Shown: piece after piece, positions 15,896 to 23,398 of the stretch
Layout: every line of letters begins with the position of its first letter
How positions within the stretch are numbered: position 1 is the stretch's first letter
Source: Rhodovibrionaceae bacterium
GTDB taxonomy: Bacteria; Pseudomonadota; Alphaproteobacteria; Kiloniellales; DSM-21159
Direction of reading: 5' to 3'
Length of the DNA: 64,000 bases
Assembly: GCA_028279885.1 (NCBI GenBank)
Contig: JANQMX010000064.1
Location: forward strand, 1 to 64,000
Notes under the pieces: model-generated
The model's database searches: none
What the model saw: only the letters and a program-made list of their open reading frames with translations
Told to the model about the DNA's origin: nothing
Position numbers and translations under genes: made by a program

Positions 15896-17104
15896 ATGTC
15901 CGATCCATCCTTCCAAGCTGACCCGGAGGGTCTCAAGCAGGCGCTGGACGCACTCTTGGCGCCGCCGTCGCCCGAGAGCGGCAAGCTCGTGCCGAACGCC
16001 TTGCCGGAAGACGGTTGCGGCGAGCGGGCCGTGCTGGACCGGCTGGCACCCGTCGTGCTGGGCGGTGCGCGTCGTCTGGGAGCGCCCGATGCCCTGGCCC
16101 ACATGGACCCGCCGACACCCTGGATTGCTTGGGCGGCCACCTTGTGGAACGCCGCCCTGAACCAGAACCTGCTGCATCCGGATGTGGCGCCAGTGGCGCG
16201 CGGCCTGGAGGCGCGGGTGGTGGAATGGCTGGCGCCTGCCTTCGGCATGGACGGCGGCCACATGACCCCCGGCTCGACGCTTGCCAACCTGACTGCGCTC
16301 TGGGCGGCACGGGAGCTCAGGGGCGTGCGCCGGGTGATCGCCTCGGACGCCGCGCATCTCTCCGTCGCCAAGTCGGCCCACATCCTCGGGTTGGACTACC
16401 AGGCAGTACAGACCGATGGGATCGGCCGGCTCGATCCGGCCGCTTTGCCCGACGACCTTTCGTCGACAGCGCTGGTCTTGACCGCTGGCACCACCTCGGC
16501 CGGGGCCATCGACGATCTGGCCTTGGTGGCGCGCGCAGCCTGGACCCACGTGGACGCTGCCTGGGCCGGGCCGTTGCGTTTCTCTCGCCGCTACGCAGCC
16601 CTCCTGAACGGCATCGAACAGGCGGACTCGGTGGCTGTCTCCGCCCACAAGTGGCTGTTCCAGCCCAAGGAGTCAGGCCTGATCTTCTTCCGCGACAACG
16701 GGGCGGCGGAGGCGGCCATCTCCTTCGGCGGCGCCTACCTCGCCGTGCCGAACGTCGGCGTGCTGGGCTCCCACGGCGCGGTTGCCGTCCCGCTGCTCGC
16801 CACCCTGATGGCTTGGGGACGAAGTGGCCTCGAAGCGCGCGTCGACCGCACGATGGGAATAGCGGAGGCGCTCTGGCAGCGCCTGAACGACCATCCTGGG
16901 GTCGCGTTGTACGGGCCGCAGGTCAGCGGCGTGGTGCTCTGGCGGCCAAACGATGGCCGTAGCGTGCAAGCTATCCGCGAAGCCCTGCCGGTTGGCCTGG
17001 CTTCTCTGACCTCTGTGGATAGCAAGGATTGGCTGCGCCACGTGGCCGCCAACCCCAACGCCGATCTGGAGACGATCTGGCGGTCCATCGCAGACGTGCT
17101 CTGA
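15896..17104 (+). CDS. PLP-dependent group II decarboxylase family protein
   Basis: 402 residues of fold-type I PLP enzyme, related to glutamate, aromatic-amino-acid and diaminobutyrate decarboxylases. The Schiff-base lysine is Lys 252 in the SAHKWLFQPKESG motif. A GSTLANLTALWAAR segment (about 125-135) should hold the cofactor phosphate, and HVDAAWAGPLRFS contains the cofactor Asp. It is somewhat shorter than classical decarboxylases (about 480 residues) because the N-terminus is reduced. The substrate cannot be assigned. No transporter or synthase is adjacent. Confidence 0.8.
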   Translation: MSDPSFQADPEGLKQALDALLAPPSPESGKLVPNALPEDGCGERAVLDRLAPVVLGGARRLGAPDALAHMDPPTPWIAWAATLWNAALNQNLLHPDVAPVARGLEARVVEWLAPAFGMDGGHMTPGSTLANLTALWAARELRGVRRVIASDAAHLSVAKSAHILGLDYQAVQTDGIGRLDPAALPDDLSSTALVLTAGTTSAGAIDDLALVARAAWTHVDAAWAGPLRFSRRYAALLNGIEQADSVAVSAHKWLFQPKESGLIFFRDNGAAEAAISFGGAYLAVPNVGVLGSHGAVAVPLLATLMAWGRSGLEARVDRTMGIAEALWQRLNDHPGVALYGPQVSGVVLWRPNDGRSVQAIREALPVGLASLTSVDSKDWLRHVAANPNADLETIWRSIADVL

Positions 17105-17167
17105 CTCTGCGTGCGGTCTTCGATAATGACGGGCGGAACGGACGATGACAGGTGGTCGATCGTGAGC

Positions 17168-17181
17168 TATATATTTATATA
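17168..17181. promoter_or_regulatory. TATATA-TT-TATATA operator/promoter of vapBC
   Basis: A palindromic AT-rich element with arms TATATA (17168-17173 and 17176-17181) lies 24 bases before the vapB start, and an AAGGAA ribosome site follows it. It stands out from the surrounding GC-rich DNA. It can serve both as the -10 region and as the site bound by a VapB dimer for autorepression (inferred from the general behaviour of vapBC loci). Confidence 0.55.
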
Positions 17182-17205
17182 ACCAGTATCTTCTAAGGAA
17201 GAACA

Positions 17206-17475
17206 ATGGCTCTTAACATCAAGGATCCCGAGACGGATCGCCTAGTGCGCGCCCTGGCCGACAAGACAGGGTTGTCCTTGACCGAGGCCATCAAGTTGGC
17301 TGTCGCGCACGAGCTTGACGGACTTGCGAAAGAAGGCGCCAAAAGCAGCGGTCGCGCCGGCATTGCTGCGCAGATGAAGGAAATCGGCCGCCGCTGCCGT
17401 AGGGAGATCGACGAGTCGGTGAACTCGCTGGACCACGGCGAGCTGCTTTACGACGAGCATGGCCTACCGCGGTAG
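17206..17475 (+). CDS. vapB: VapB-type antitoxin
   Basis: 89 residues. The N-terminal half (NIKDPETDRLVRALADKTGLSLTEAIKLAVAHEL) matches the Rv0623/PSK-type VapB DNA-binding antitoxins. The C-terminal half is charged and should wrap the toxin (DHGELLYDEHGLPR). It neutralises the PIN RNase encoded 15 bases downstream and should autorepress through the palindrome at 17168. AAGGAAG forms its ribosome site. Confidence 0.85.
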   Translation: MALNIKDPETDRLVRALADKTGLSLTEAIKLAVAHELDGLAKEGAKSSGRAGIAAQMKEIGRRCRREIDESVNSLDHGELLYDEHGLPR

Positions 17476-17490
17476 AGATAAGGCCGGTTC

Positions 17491-17889
17491 ATGGTAATCG
17501 ACACGTCTGCTGTTCTGGCCGTACTCTTCGATGAGCCGGAGGCAGACGCTTTCGGCGCACTTTTCGAGCGGGAGCGGGTCAAGCGCATGTCTGTCGCCAA
17601 CTTCGCGGAAGCGCAGATCCGCCTGATCAGGTTGCCGACGCCGATGCCCCGGCGGCTCATGGAGCGGCTGCTGGAGTCCGCGGAAATCGCGCTCGAGCCG
17701 GTAAGCGAAACGCAGGCGCATCTAGCGATCGAGGCTTACCGGGACTATGGTCGCGGCCGTCACCCGGCCGGACTCAACTTCGGCGACTGCTTCGCCTACG
17801 CGCTGGCCAAGGACAAGGGCGAGCCGCTGCTCTTCAAGGGCCACGACTTCTCCCGCACCGACATCGAGCCTGCGCTCAAGCCGGAATGA
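17491..17889 (+). CDS. vapC: VapC-type PIN-domain ribonuclease toxin
   Basis: 132 residues with the acidic PIN signature: Asp in VIDTSAVLAVLFDE (residue 4), Glu in VANFAEAQIR (about 42), Asp in LNFGDCFAYALAK (about 97) and a late Asp in GHDFSRTDIEPAL. These coordinate Mg2+ for site-specific RNA cleavage. It forms a type II toxin-antitoxin pair with the upstream antitoxin. The end overlaps the M20 hydrolase gene on the opposite strand by 14 bases. All the acidic residues are intact, so the toxin is probably functional. Confidence 0.9.
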   Translation: MVIDTSAVLAVLFDEPEADAFGALFERERVKRMSVANFAEAQIRLIRLPTPMPRRLMERLLESAEIALEPVSETQAHLAIEAYRDYGRGRHPAGLNFGDCFAYALAKDKGEPLLFKGHDFSRTDIEPALKPE

Positions 17890-19444
17890 CCCAGCTGCGG
17901 CCGCGCGGCGTCTCGACGTACTCCGGCCAGCGGAAATCGAGCGGCGGGTCGTAGTCGCAGAGCGGTGCCATCCACTGGCTGCCGCCGATGCCGCCGCCGG
18001 TGCGCTGCTCGAACTCGGCCTTCGCTTCGGCGAGCAAAGCCGGCTGCTCCAGGAGATCTATTGCGGTCAGCGCGATGGTCTTGGCGGCGCAGGCGATCAT
18101 AGGATCGATGCAGGGCGAGAGACCGCCCAGCGCGTTCATCACCCAGTGCGGATAGGCAGTGCCCGGCTCCGGCGCGGCCAGGGCAGGCCGGCCGATATAG
18201 AGCCGCACGGTCGGCGCGTGCCAGCAAAACTCGGTGTAGTCGTCCGAGGTGAAATGCTCCTGCCAGGGCGGGATCTTCCGGCGTAACGCCCGCTCTGCCG
18301 CTTCCGGCTCGATCAGCTCTTCGATGGCCGGCAGGAAGGGCTTCTCCATCGGCTCCAGGCCCAGGTTGCGCTGGATCTCCTGGGCGAGCCGGATCGCGTC
18401 GCCCTCGAAACGGGGCGGGCCGACCTGTTCCAGGTTGCGATAGGTGAGCCGCGCCATGGCGTGATTGGCCAGGCCGGGGCGCGACTTGGCCACCCAGTCG
18501 CGCCGCCAATTGCAATGGGTCAGGCGGGCGGTGCTTTCGGCGTAGTGGTCCAGTGCGCGTACGACCTGCTCGGCCATCTCCAGGGTCGGCACGCGGGCGA
18601 AGTACATGATCTGCGCCATCTGGGCCGGCAGGTTGTCGGCCGTCGCCTGGCCGGCGTTGAGGATAACCTCGTTCATCGACCAGCCGGAGGCGTTGGGCAG
18701 GATGTGCTCCTTCAGCGCCTTGCCCGAGAGGTACATCTGCACCACGGCGTCGTTAGCGCCGGGCGCCCGCACGGCGGCGTGGGACGCGGCAATGGGCGAG
18801 TCGCTGCCCGTGCTCAGCCAGCTCTCGGGTTCCTCGCAGGTAAAGCTGTAGATGAAGCCGTAGCCCACACTGCAGTGGGTATCCCAACGCACTGTGTTGC
18901 AGAGCGGCAGCATGTAGAAGGGATGGAAGCTGATCGCCGCATCCAGGTCGTCGTAGTAGCCGCGCGCGGCATGGATGGGCTTGGAGCCGCGCACCTTCTC
19001 GGCCGGCTCACCGAAGAGCTTCAGGCGGCCGGGAATGTTGTGACGCTCCATTGCCTCTTTTGCGGCGAGGAAGCCGCCCAGCGCCCCCATGCCCAGCGCT
19101 GAGTGTGGGTCGGTGTGGCCGCCGGCATAGGGGCTGAGCCCCTCGCGCGGACGCTTGACCACGTCGGCGGCCTGGCAGTTGCCGGGCACCCCGTCGTATT
19201 CGACATAGCCGCCGATGGTCGGGCCGTCGCCGTTCTCCCAGACGGCGCAGAAGGCCGTCGGCATGCCGCCCGAGCCGGCTTCCACCGTGAAGCCCTCGGC
19301 CTCCAGCCGCTCCACGTACCAGGCGGCGGAGCGGTACTCGCGCCAGGCGGTCTCGCCGAAATCCCAAATGGTGGCGTTCCACTCGGACAGTGCCGGCATC
19401 TCAGCCTCGACCCAGGCGGCCGCGGTTCCTTTGGCGAGAGACAT
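17876..19444 (-). CDS. M20 family amidohydrolase (AbgB-like)
   Basis: 522 residues from ATG 19444, which has GAGG upstream; the frame runs on further 5' without support. Metal-binding motifs of the M20 amidohydrolase subgroup are visible: GGHTDPHSALGMGAL (about 115), GEPAEKVRG (about 150), and a lid/dimerisation domain in the middle. The nearest functional relatives cleave p-aminobenzoyl-glutamate or other N-acyl amino acids; the real substrate is unknown. It begins eight bases after the AstE-like gene and is surely cotranscribed with it, so the two probably act in sequence on an acylated amino compound. Confidence 0.82.
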   Translation of the reverse strand: MSLAKGTAAAWVEAEMPALSEWNATIWDFGETAWREYRSAAWYVERLEAEGFTVEAGSGGMPTAFCAVWENGDGPTIGGYVEYDGVPGNCQAADVVKRPREGLSPYAGGHTDPHSALGMGALGGFLAAKEAMERHNIPGRLKLFGEPAEKVRGSKPIHAARGYYDDLDAAISFHPFYMLPLCNTVRWDTHCSVGYGFIYSFTCEEPESWLSTGSDSPIAASHAAVRAPGANDAVVQMYLSGKALKEHILPNASGWSMNEVILNAGQATADNLPAQMAQIMYFARVPTLEMAEQVVRALDHYAESTARLTHCNWRRDWVAKSRPGLANHAMARLTYRNLEQVGPPRFEGDAIRLAQEIQRNLGLEPMEKPFLPAIEELIEPEAAERALRRKIPPWQEHFTSDDYTEFCWHAPTVRLYIGRPALAAPEPGTAYPHWVMNALGGLSPCIDPMIACAAKTIALTAIDLLEQPALLAEAKAEFEQRTGGGIGGSQWMAPLCDYDPPLDFRWPEYVETPRGRSWVIPA

Positions 19445-19451
19445 GGCGGCC

Positions 19452-20600
19452 TCAGTCCTCCAAGAGGAAGCCTTGACGGTGGGGCAAGGGCTCCTTGCCG
19501 ACGATCTTGGCGACGGTACCACCGGCGTAGACGTATTTGTCGAGACGGCGCGACAGGACGAACCCGTCGTTGCGCGCATGGATGGGCGTATTGGCCACGG
19601 CGAGATCGGGGGCGCCCGGATCCATGACCTCGGCGATCAGCTCGCCTGTCTTGACCTGCGCGCCCAGCGCGACCCGGTAGCGGATGATGCCGGCTTTGGG
19701 GCTGCGCAGGCTGTCTGTGGCGCGCAGCTCGGTCGCCTCGCACAGCAGCTCGGGCAAGGGGCCTGGGTCGCCGGCGACGTAGCCGCGCCGCTGCAGGGTG
19801 CGAAAGATGCCGGCAGCGTCGGCCTCGGCCAGCTCGTCGAACACGTCCGCCCAGCCGCGCAGCTCCACCGTGGTGGCTTCGCAGACCGGCGGAATGGGCT
19901 TGTCGGGAAAGCGCTTGGCGAGACGGAACCAGGGGCCGGACATGCATTCGTCGAAAGAGTTGCCGCCGGAGTCTTCCGCCGTCATCACGGCGCGGGCGCC
20001 GATGTCGGCGGCGAGGTCCGCGAAGCTCGGCCAGTGCTGCGGCGCGATGAAGAGGTGCATCAGGGCTTCGTTGTCGCAGTGCATGTCGAGCACGAGATCG
20101 GCGGTGCAGGCCTCCCGCGTAAGGGCGACGCGCAGGTGGTCGATCTCCTTGAGCGGCTCCAGGGCATCGATGGCCGCGACCATGGCCTCGCGGATGACGG
20201 TGACGTTGGCGGCTGCGTCGTCGGTCAGCGCGGGGCCGACCGCTTCCGCCGCCATGGCGGCGAGATCGGGCCAATTGCGGTTAAAGTTGCCGTCGCCGAT
20301 CATCGCGTGGCGGCCGAGCTGGCTGCCGTTGACGAACTGGGCGATGCCGATGGGGTTAGCATAGGGCATCAGCACGATTTCGCCCTCGATCTGCCCGGCG
20401 TCTTCAGCCGCGTCGAGCAGGCGCCGCAGGTGATAGGCGGTCAGCATCGCCGGGGTTTCGTCGGCGTGGATGGAGGCTTGGATGTAGGCCTTCTTGCCGC
20501 CCGTCTCCGCGACCGGCTTGCCGTAGCGCAGGCGCAGCAACCGACGTTCCGTCCCGGCCCCCGGCCAGCTCAAGGGCACGATTTCGCATTGTCCCGGCAT
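19452..20600 (-). CDS. Succinylglutamate desuccinylase/aspartoacylase family protein
   Basis: 382 residues with the zinc-carboxypeptidase-like fold of AstE/aspartoacylase. Zinc ligands are His and Glu in QASIHADETPAM (about 43-46) and His in VLDMHCDNEALMHL (about 155). The C-terminal part (GAQVKTGELIAEVMDP) resembles a lipoyl-like beta-barrel found in longer family members. The family removes acyl groups from N-acyl amino acids such as N-acetyl-aspartate, N-succinyl-glutamate or diaminobutyrate derivatives. ATG 20600 has AGGGAGA before it. It is the first gene of a two-gene operon divergent from the MttB homologue. Confidence 0.83.
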   Translation of the reverse strand: MPGQCEIVPLSWPGAGTERRLLRLRYGKPVAETGGKKAYIQASIHADETPAMLTAYHLRRLLDAAEDAGQIEGEIVLMPYANPIGIAQFVNGSQLGRHAMIGDGNFNRNWPDLAAMAAEAVGPALTDDAAANVTVIREAMVAAIDALEPLKEIDHLRVALTREACTADLVLDMHCDNEALMHLFIAPQHWPSFADLAADIGARAVMTAEDSGGNSFDECMSGPWFRLAKRFPDKPIPPVCEATTVELRGWADVFDELAEADAAGIFRTLQRRGYVAGDPGPLPELLCEATELRATDSLRSPKAGIIRYRVALGAQVKTGELIAEVMDPGAPDLAVANTPIHARNDGFVLSRRLDKYVYAGGTVAKIVGKEPLPHRQGFLLED

Positions 20601-20783
20601 CCCACTCTCCCTGCCCGCTTTGTTGCTTTACCGCCCGAGGATAGCGGCCGGGCGGGGACTGTCTATCGCGCTGGCCATGCAATTGGCTTGATCGAGTCCT
20701 GCGCAGGTCGCGGACAAGCAAGAGAAACGAAAGCGAAAGGGTTTCCAATCCAGTCTTTACGCGTCCAGTTCGGGAGGATGCCC

Positions 20784-22349
20784 GTGAGCGTTGAGCCCTT
20801 GAGAGACCGCCGCCGCGGCGGCCGCGATGCCCGCCGGGCCCTGCGCGCCGAACCGTTGCCGCACGCGGAGCGCCCGGTCAAAGGCGGGCTGGAAGGTGGC
20901 CGCTACCGGCCGCTCAGTCAGCGCGATATGGAGCGCATTCATGACGCGGTGCTGGAGATTCTGGCGACCGTCGGGCTAGGCCAGGCCATTCCCTCCTGCA
21001 TCGAGGCGGTGACTGCCGCCGGTGGTGAGATGAGCGACCAGGGCCGTCTCTTGCTGCCGCGGTCCCTTGTCGAAGACACCATTGCCAATGCGGCACGGCG
21101 CTTCCCGCTCTACGGCCAGGACCCCAAGCACGACATGGAGCCCTGGGACAAGAAGGTCTATTTCGGCACCGCCGGCGCCGCCGTCCACATCGTCGACCCG
21201 GTCACCGGCGCCTATCGCGACTCGACCCTGAAAGACCTCTACGACATGGCGCGGCTGGTCGACTCGCTGGAGCACATCCACTTCTTCCAGCGCATCCTGG
21301 TCGCCCGCGACATGACGGACCCCTTCGACCTGGACTTCAACACCTGCTACGCCGCCGTGTCGGGCACCACCAAGCATGTCGGCACCAGCTGGGTGCACGA
21401 AGACCATGTCAAAGAATCGCTGAAGATGCTGCACGAGATCGCCGGCGGTGAGCAAGCCTGGCGCGCGCGGCCCTTCGTCAGCCAGACCAACTGCTTCGTC
21501 GTGCCGCCCATGAAGTTCGCCGAGGATTCCTGCGGCGCGCTGGAAACGGCGGTGCGCGGCGGCATGCCGGTCCTGCTGCTGGCTGCGGGCCAGGCGGGCG
21601 CCACCAGCCCAGCCGCTATTCCGGGCGCCGTGGTGCAGGAGGTGGCCGAGGTTCTCGCCGGCCTGGTCTACGTCAACGCCATCGTGCCCGGCGCGCCGGC
21701 CATCTTCGGCACCTGGCCCTTCGTCTCGGACCTGCGGACCGGTGCCATGTCCGGCGGCTCCGGCGAGCAGGCCTTGCTGATGTCCGCCTGTGCGCAGATG
21801 GCGCGCTTCTACGACCTGACCGGCGGGGTCTGCGCCGGCATGACGGACTCCAAAGTGCCGGACGCTCAGGCCGGCTTCGAGAAGGGCTACAACTATGCCC
21901 TGGTCGGCAACTCCGGCGCCAATCTGGTCTACGAGTCCGCGGGCATGCACGCCTCGCTGCTCGGCTGCTGCATGGAAAGCCTGGTAATCGATAACGACGC
22001 CATCGGCGCCGCGCTGCGCACCGTGCGCGGTGTCGAGGTGACCGATGAGAGTCTCTCGGTCGAGGTCATCCGCGACGTCTGCCTCAACGGCCCGGGCCAC
22101 TACCTCGGCCATGCCCAGACCCTGGGGCTGATGCAGAAGGACTACGTCTATCCCGATGTCGCCGACCGCATGAGCCCCAAGGAGTGGGAGGAGTCCAAGC
22201 GCGAGGTGATCCTCGACCGGGCCATGAAGCGCACCCAGGAGATCCTGGCCAGCCATCACCCGCGGCACATCGCGCCGGAGATCGACGCCGGTTTGCGCGC
22301 GCAGTTCGACGTCAAGCTGCCGCGCGAGGCGATGGAGGAGTCAGCTTAA
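20784..22349 (+). CDS. Trimethylamine methyltransferase (MttB) family protein, non-pyrrolysine type
   Basis: 521 residues from GTG 20784, six bases after GGGAGG; an ATG at 20778 abuts that site and is less likely. The body is a TIM-barrel MttB-family corrinoid methyltransferase (YFGTAGAAVHIVDPVTGAYR, then AGQAGATSPAAIPGAVVQEVAEVLAG, then GTWPFVSDLRTGAMSGGSGEQ). The frame has no in-frame TAG, so it lacks pyrrolysine. Non-Pyl members demethylate quaternary amines such as glycine betaine or proline betaine by transferring methyl to a corrinoid protein. No corrinoid protein gene is adjacent. It is divergent from the AstE/M20 operon, which suggests a shared betaine- or acyl-amine degradation theme. 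Confidence 0.86.
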   Translation: MSVEPLRDRRRGGRDARRALRAEPLPHAERPVKGGLEGGRYRPLSQRDMERIHDAVLEILATVGLGQAIPSCIEAVTAAGGEMSDQGRLLLPRSLVEDTIANAARRFPLYGQDPKHDMEPWDKKVYFGTAGAAVHIVDPVTGAYRDSTLKDLYDMARLVDSLEHIHFFQRILVARDMTDPFDLDFNTCYAAVSGTTKHVGTSWVHEDHVKESLKMLHEIAGGEQAWRARPFVSQTNCFVVPPMKFAEDSCGALETAVRGGMPVLLLAAGQAGATSPAAIPGAVVQEVAEVLAGLVYVNAIVPGAPAIFGTWPFVSDLRTGAMSGGSGEQALLMSACAQMARFYDLTGGVCAGMTDSKVPDAQAGFEKGYNYALVGNSGANLVYESAGMHASLLGCCMESLVIDNDAIGAALRTVRGVEVTDESLSVEVIRDVCLNGPGHYLGHAQTLGLMQKDYVYPDVADRMSPKEWEESKREVILDRAMKRTQEILASHHPRHIAPEIDAGLRAQFDVKLPREAMEESA

Positions 22350-22361
22350 GCATTTCCCACT

Positions 22362-22408
22362 CTGTCACCCTTGGGCGGGCCTAAAAGGCCCGTCCCGAGG
22401 GTCCACGG
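22362..22408. repeat. Left inverted repeat of the GIY-YIG element
   Basis: 47 bases that match, in inverted orientation, the repeat at 22746-22795. The outer 16 bases (CTGTCACCCTTGGGCG) and the inner 15 (CCCGAGGGTCCACGG) are identical in both; the centre differs but keeps hairpin pairing (GGGCCT AAA AGGCCC). The GIY-YIG start codon follows immediately. Confidence 0.88.
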
Positions 22409-22714
22409 ATGAGCTTGGCACGGACTTTGGCCTATTACGTTTACATCCTGGCCAGCGAGAAAAACGGCACGCTCTATATCGGCGTCACCAACGACCTGAT
22501 TCGACGTGTTTACGAGCATAGGGAGGCGGTCGTGGACGGCTTCTCGAAGCGCTATGGCGTGAAGCGTCTCGTCTACTTCGAGACGCATGACTCAATCGAA
22601 GCGGCGATAAAGCGAGAGAAGAAGCTGAAGCACTGGCGGCGCGAGTGGAAGCTCAATTTGATTGAGCGTGACAATCCGGACTGGTTCGATCTTTATCCGA
22701 ACCTCGGTCCTTGA
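22409..22714 (+). CDS. GIY-YIG nuclease family protein (COG2827-like)
   Basis: 101 residues, a single GIY-YIG domain. The signature reads YYVYILAS then TLYIGVTNDLIRRVYEHRE (VYI and YIG strands, catalytic Arg in LIRR, His in EHRE); a Glu in AAIKREKKLKHWRREWKLNLIE is the expected metal ligand. The length and basic helix match the UvrC-N-like small nucleases common in many copies in Alphaproteobacteria. The ATG directly abuts an inverted repeat, and the same repeat lies inverted 31 bases after the stop codon. Its cellular role is unestablished. It has no clear ribosome site, which may limit expression. Confidence 0.88.
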   Translation: MSLARTLAYYVYILASEKNGTLYIGVTNDLIRRVYEHREAVVDGFSKRYGVKRLVYFETHDSIEAAIKREKKLKHWRREWKLNLIERDNPDWFDLYPNLGP

Positions 22715-22745
22715 GCCTACTCTTCGCGGTCCGCGCCCGGCCTTT

Positions 22746-22795
22746 CCGTGGACCCTCGGGCCTCGCCTCTTACGAGGCTCGCCCAAGGGTGACAG
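22746..22795. repeat. Right inverted repeat of the GIY-YIG element
   Basis: 50 bases; its reverse complement aligns with 22362-22408 over both ends, with internal hairpin GCCTC GTAA GAGGC. The central bases differ from the left copy in ways that preserve pairing, which suggests that structure is selected. Confidence 0.88.
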
Positions 22796-22854
22796 CTAGG
22801 GTCAATACCGGGAGGGGAAGCGGAGTGGCAGCGAGAGTAGAACAAGAACAGCCC

Positions 22855-23289
22855 ATGCGCAGACGCGTCGCTTTTGCGCTTCTCCTCGCGGCGTCGCTGG
22901 CCGCCTGCGAGACGTCGAGCGAAGCGCCGCCTCGGCAAACCCTCTCCGCCAACGAGATCCAGACGGCCCTGGTCGGCAACACCCTGGTGCGCCTGATGGG
23001 CGGCGTCTTCTTCTCCTGGGAGTACAACGGCGTTCATGCCGCCGACGGCACCATGGTGGGCCGGGTGCGCGGACCGAGCGAAGTAGAGCGCGTTCCGGGC
23101 ACCTGGGAGGTGACCGGCGAAGACCTCTACTGCCGCACCTGGGCGAACGACTGGGGTGACGGCCGGCGCGGCTGCTTCCGGGTCTCCCGCGCCGGCGAAG
23201 AGCTGGTCTTCGAGCACGTCTCCGGGTCCAGTGGCGGGCAGCGGCGCTACGTCTATCAGTGGCAGGCCGGCGTGCCCGAGGACTTTTAA
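22855..23289 (+). CDS. Hypothetical lipoprotein, 144 aa
   Basis: A clear lipoprotein signal (MRRRVAFALLLAASLAACETSS, acylated Cys near 18) is followed by a small globular domain rich in Trp and Gly. Residues WEVTGEDLYCRTWANDWGDGRRGCFRV contain two cysteines that could form a disulfide. It ends in VYQWQAGVPEDF. A GTG at 22825 with a better ribosome site would add ten residues before the signal. The pattern resembles small DUF995-like periplasmic lipoproteins, but I cannot assign a family with confidence. It is exported and anchored to the envelope. Confidence 0.7.
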   Translation: MRRRVAFALLLAASLAACETSSEAPPRQTLSANEIQTALVGNTLVRLMGGVFFSWEYNGVHAADGTMVGRVRGPSEVERVPGTWEVTGEDLYCRTWANDWGDGRRGCFRVSRAGEELVFEHVSGSSGGQRRYVYQWQAGVPEDF

Positions 23290-23398
23290 CGTCCAGCGAC
23301 TTCCGCGACGACGACGGCATGTCCGCGATGCATATTGGTTGCCAAAAACCCTTGTCACGCGGGGGGCGAATCCGTGGCGAGGGCGCTATATACTGCCC

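Larger units (their letters stand above)
22362..22795 (+). mobile_element. Putative GIY-YIG element bounded by inverted repeats (434 bp)
   Basis: Two palindromic repeats of about 50 bases in inverted orientation enclose one gene, a single-domain GIY-YIG nuclease, with almost no other DNA. A related repeat pair without a gene lies at 26608-26755. The layout parallels REPIN/RAYT systems, where paired REP palindromes disperse with the help of a single-copy transposase. I see no obvious target-site duplication, and mobility is inferred. Confidence 0.55.

Noticed and set aside
19215-20783. Long open frame extending the MttB gene upstream
   Set aside because: It is antisense to the AstE-like and M20 genes, which have clear motifs and ribosome sites. 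The real MttB start is GTG 20784 or ATG 20778.
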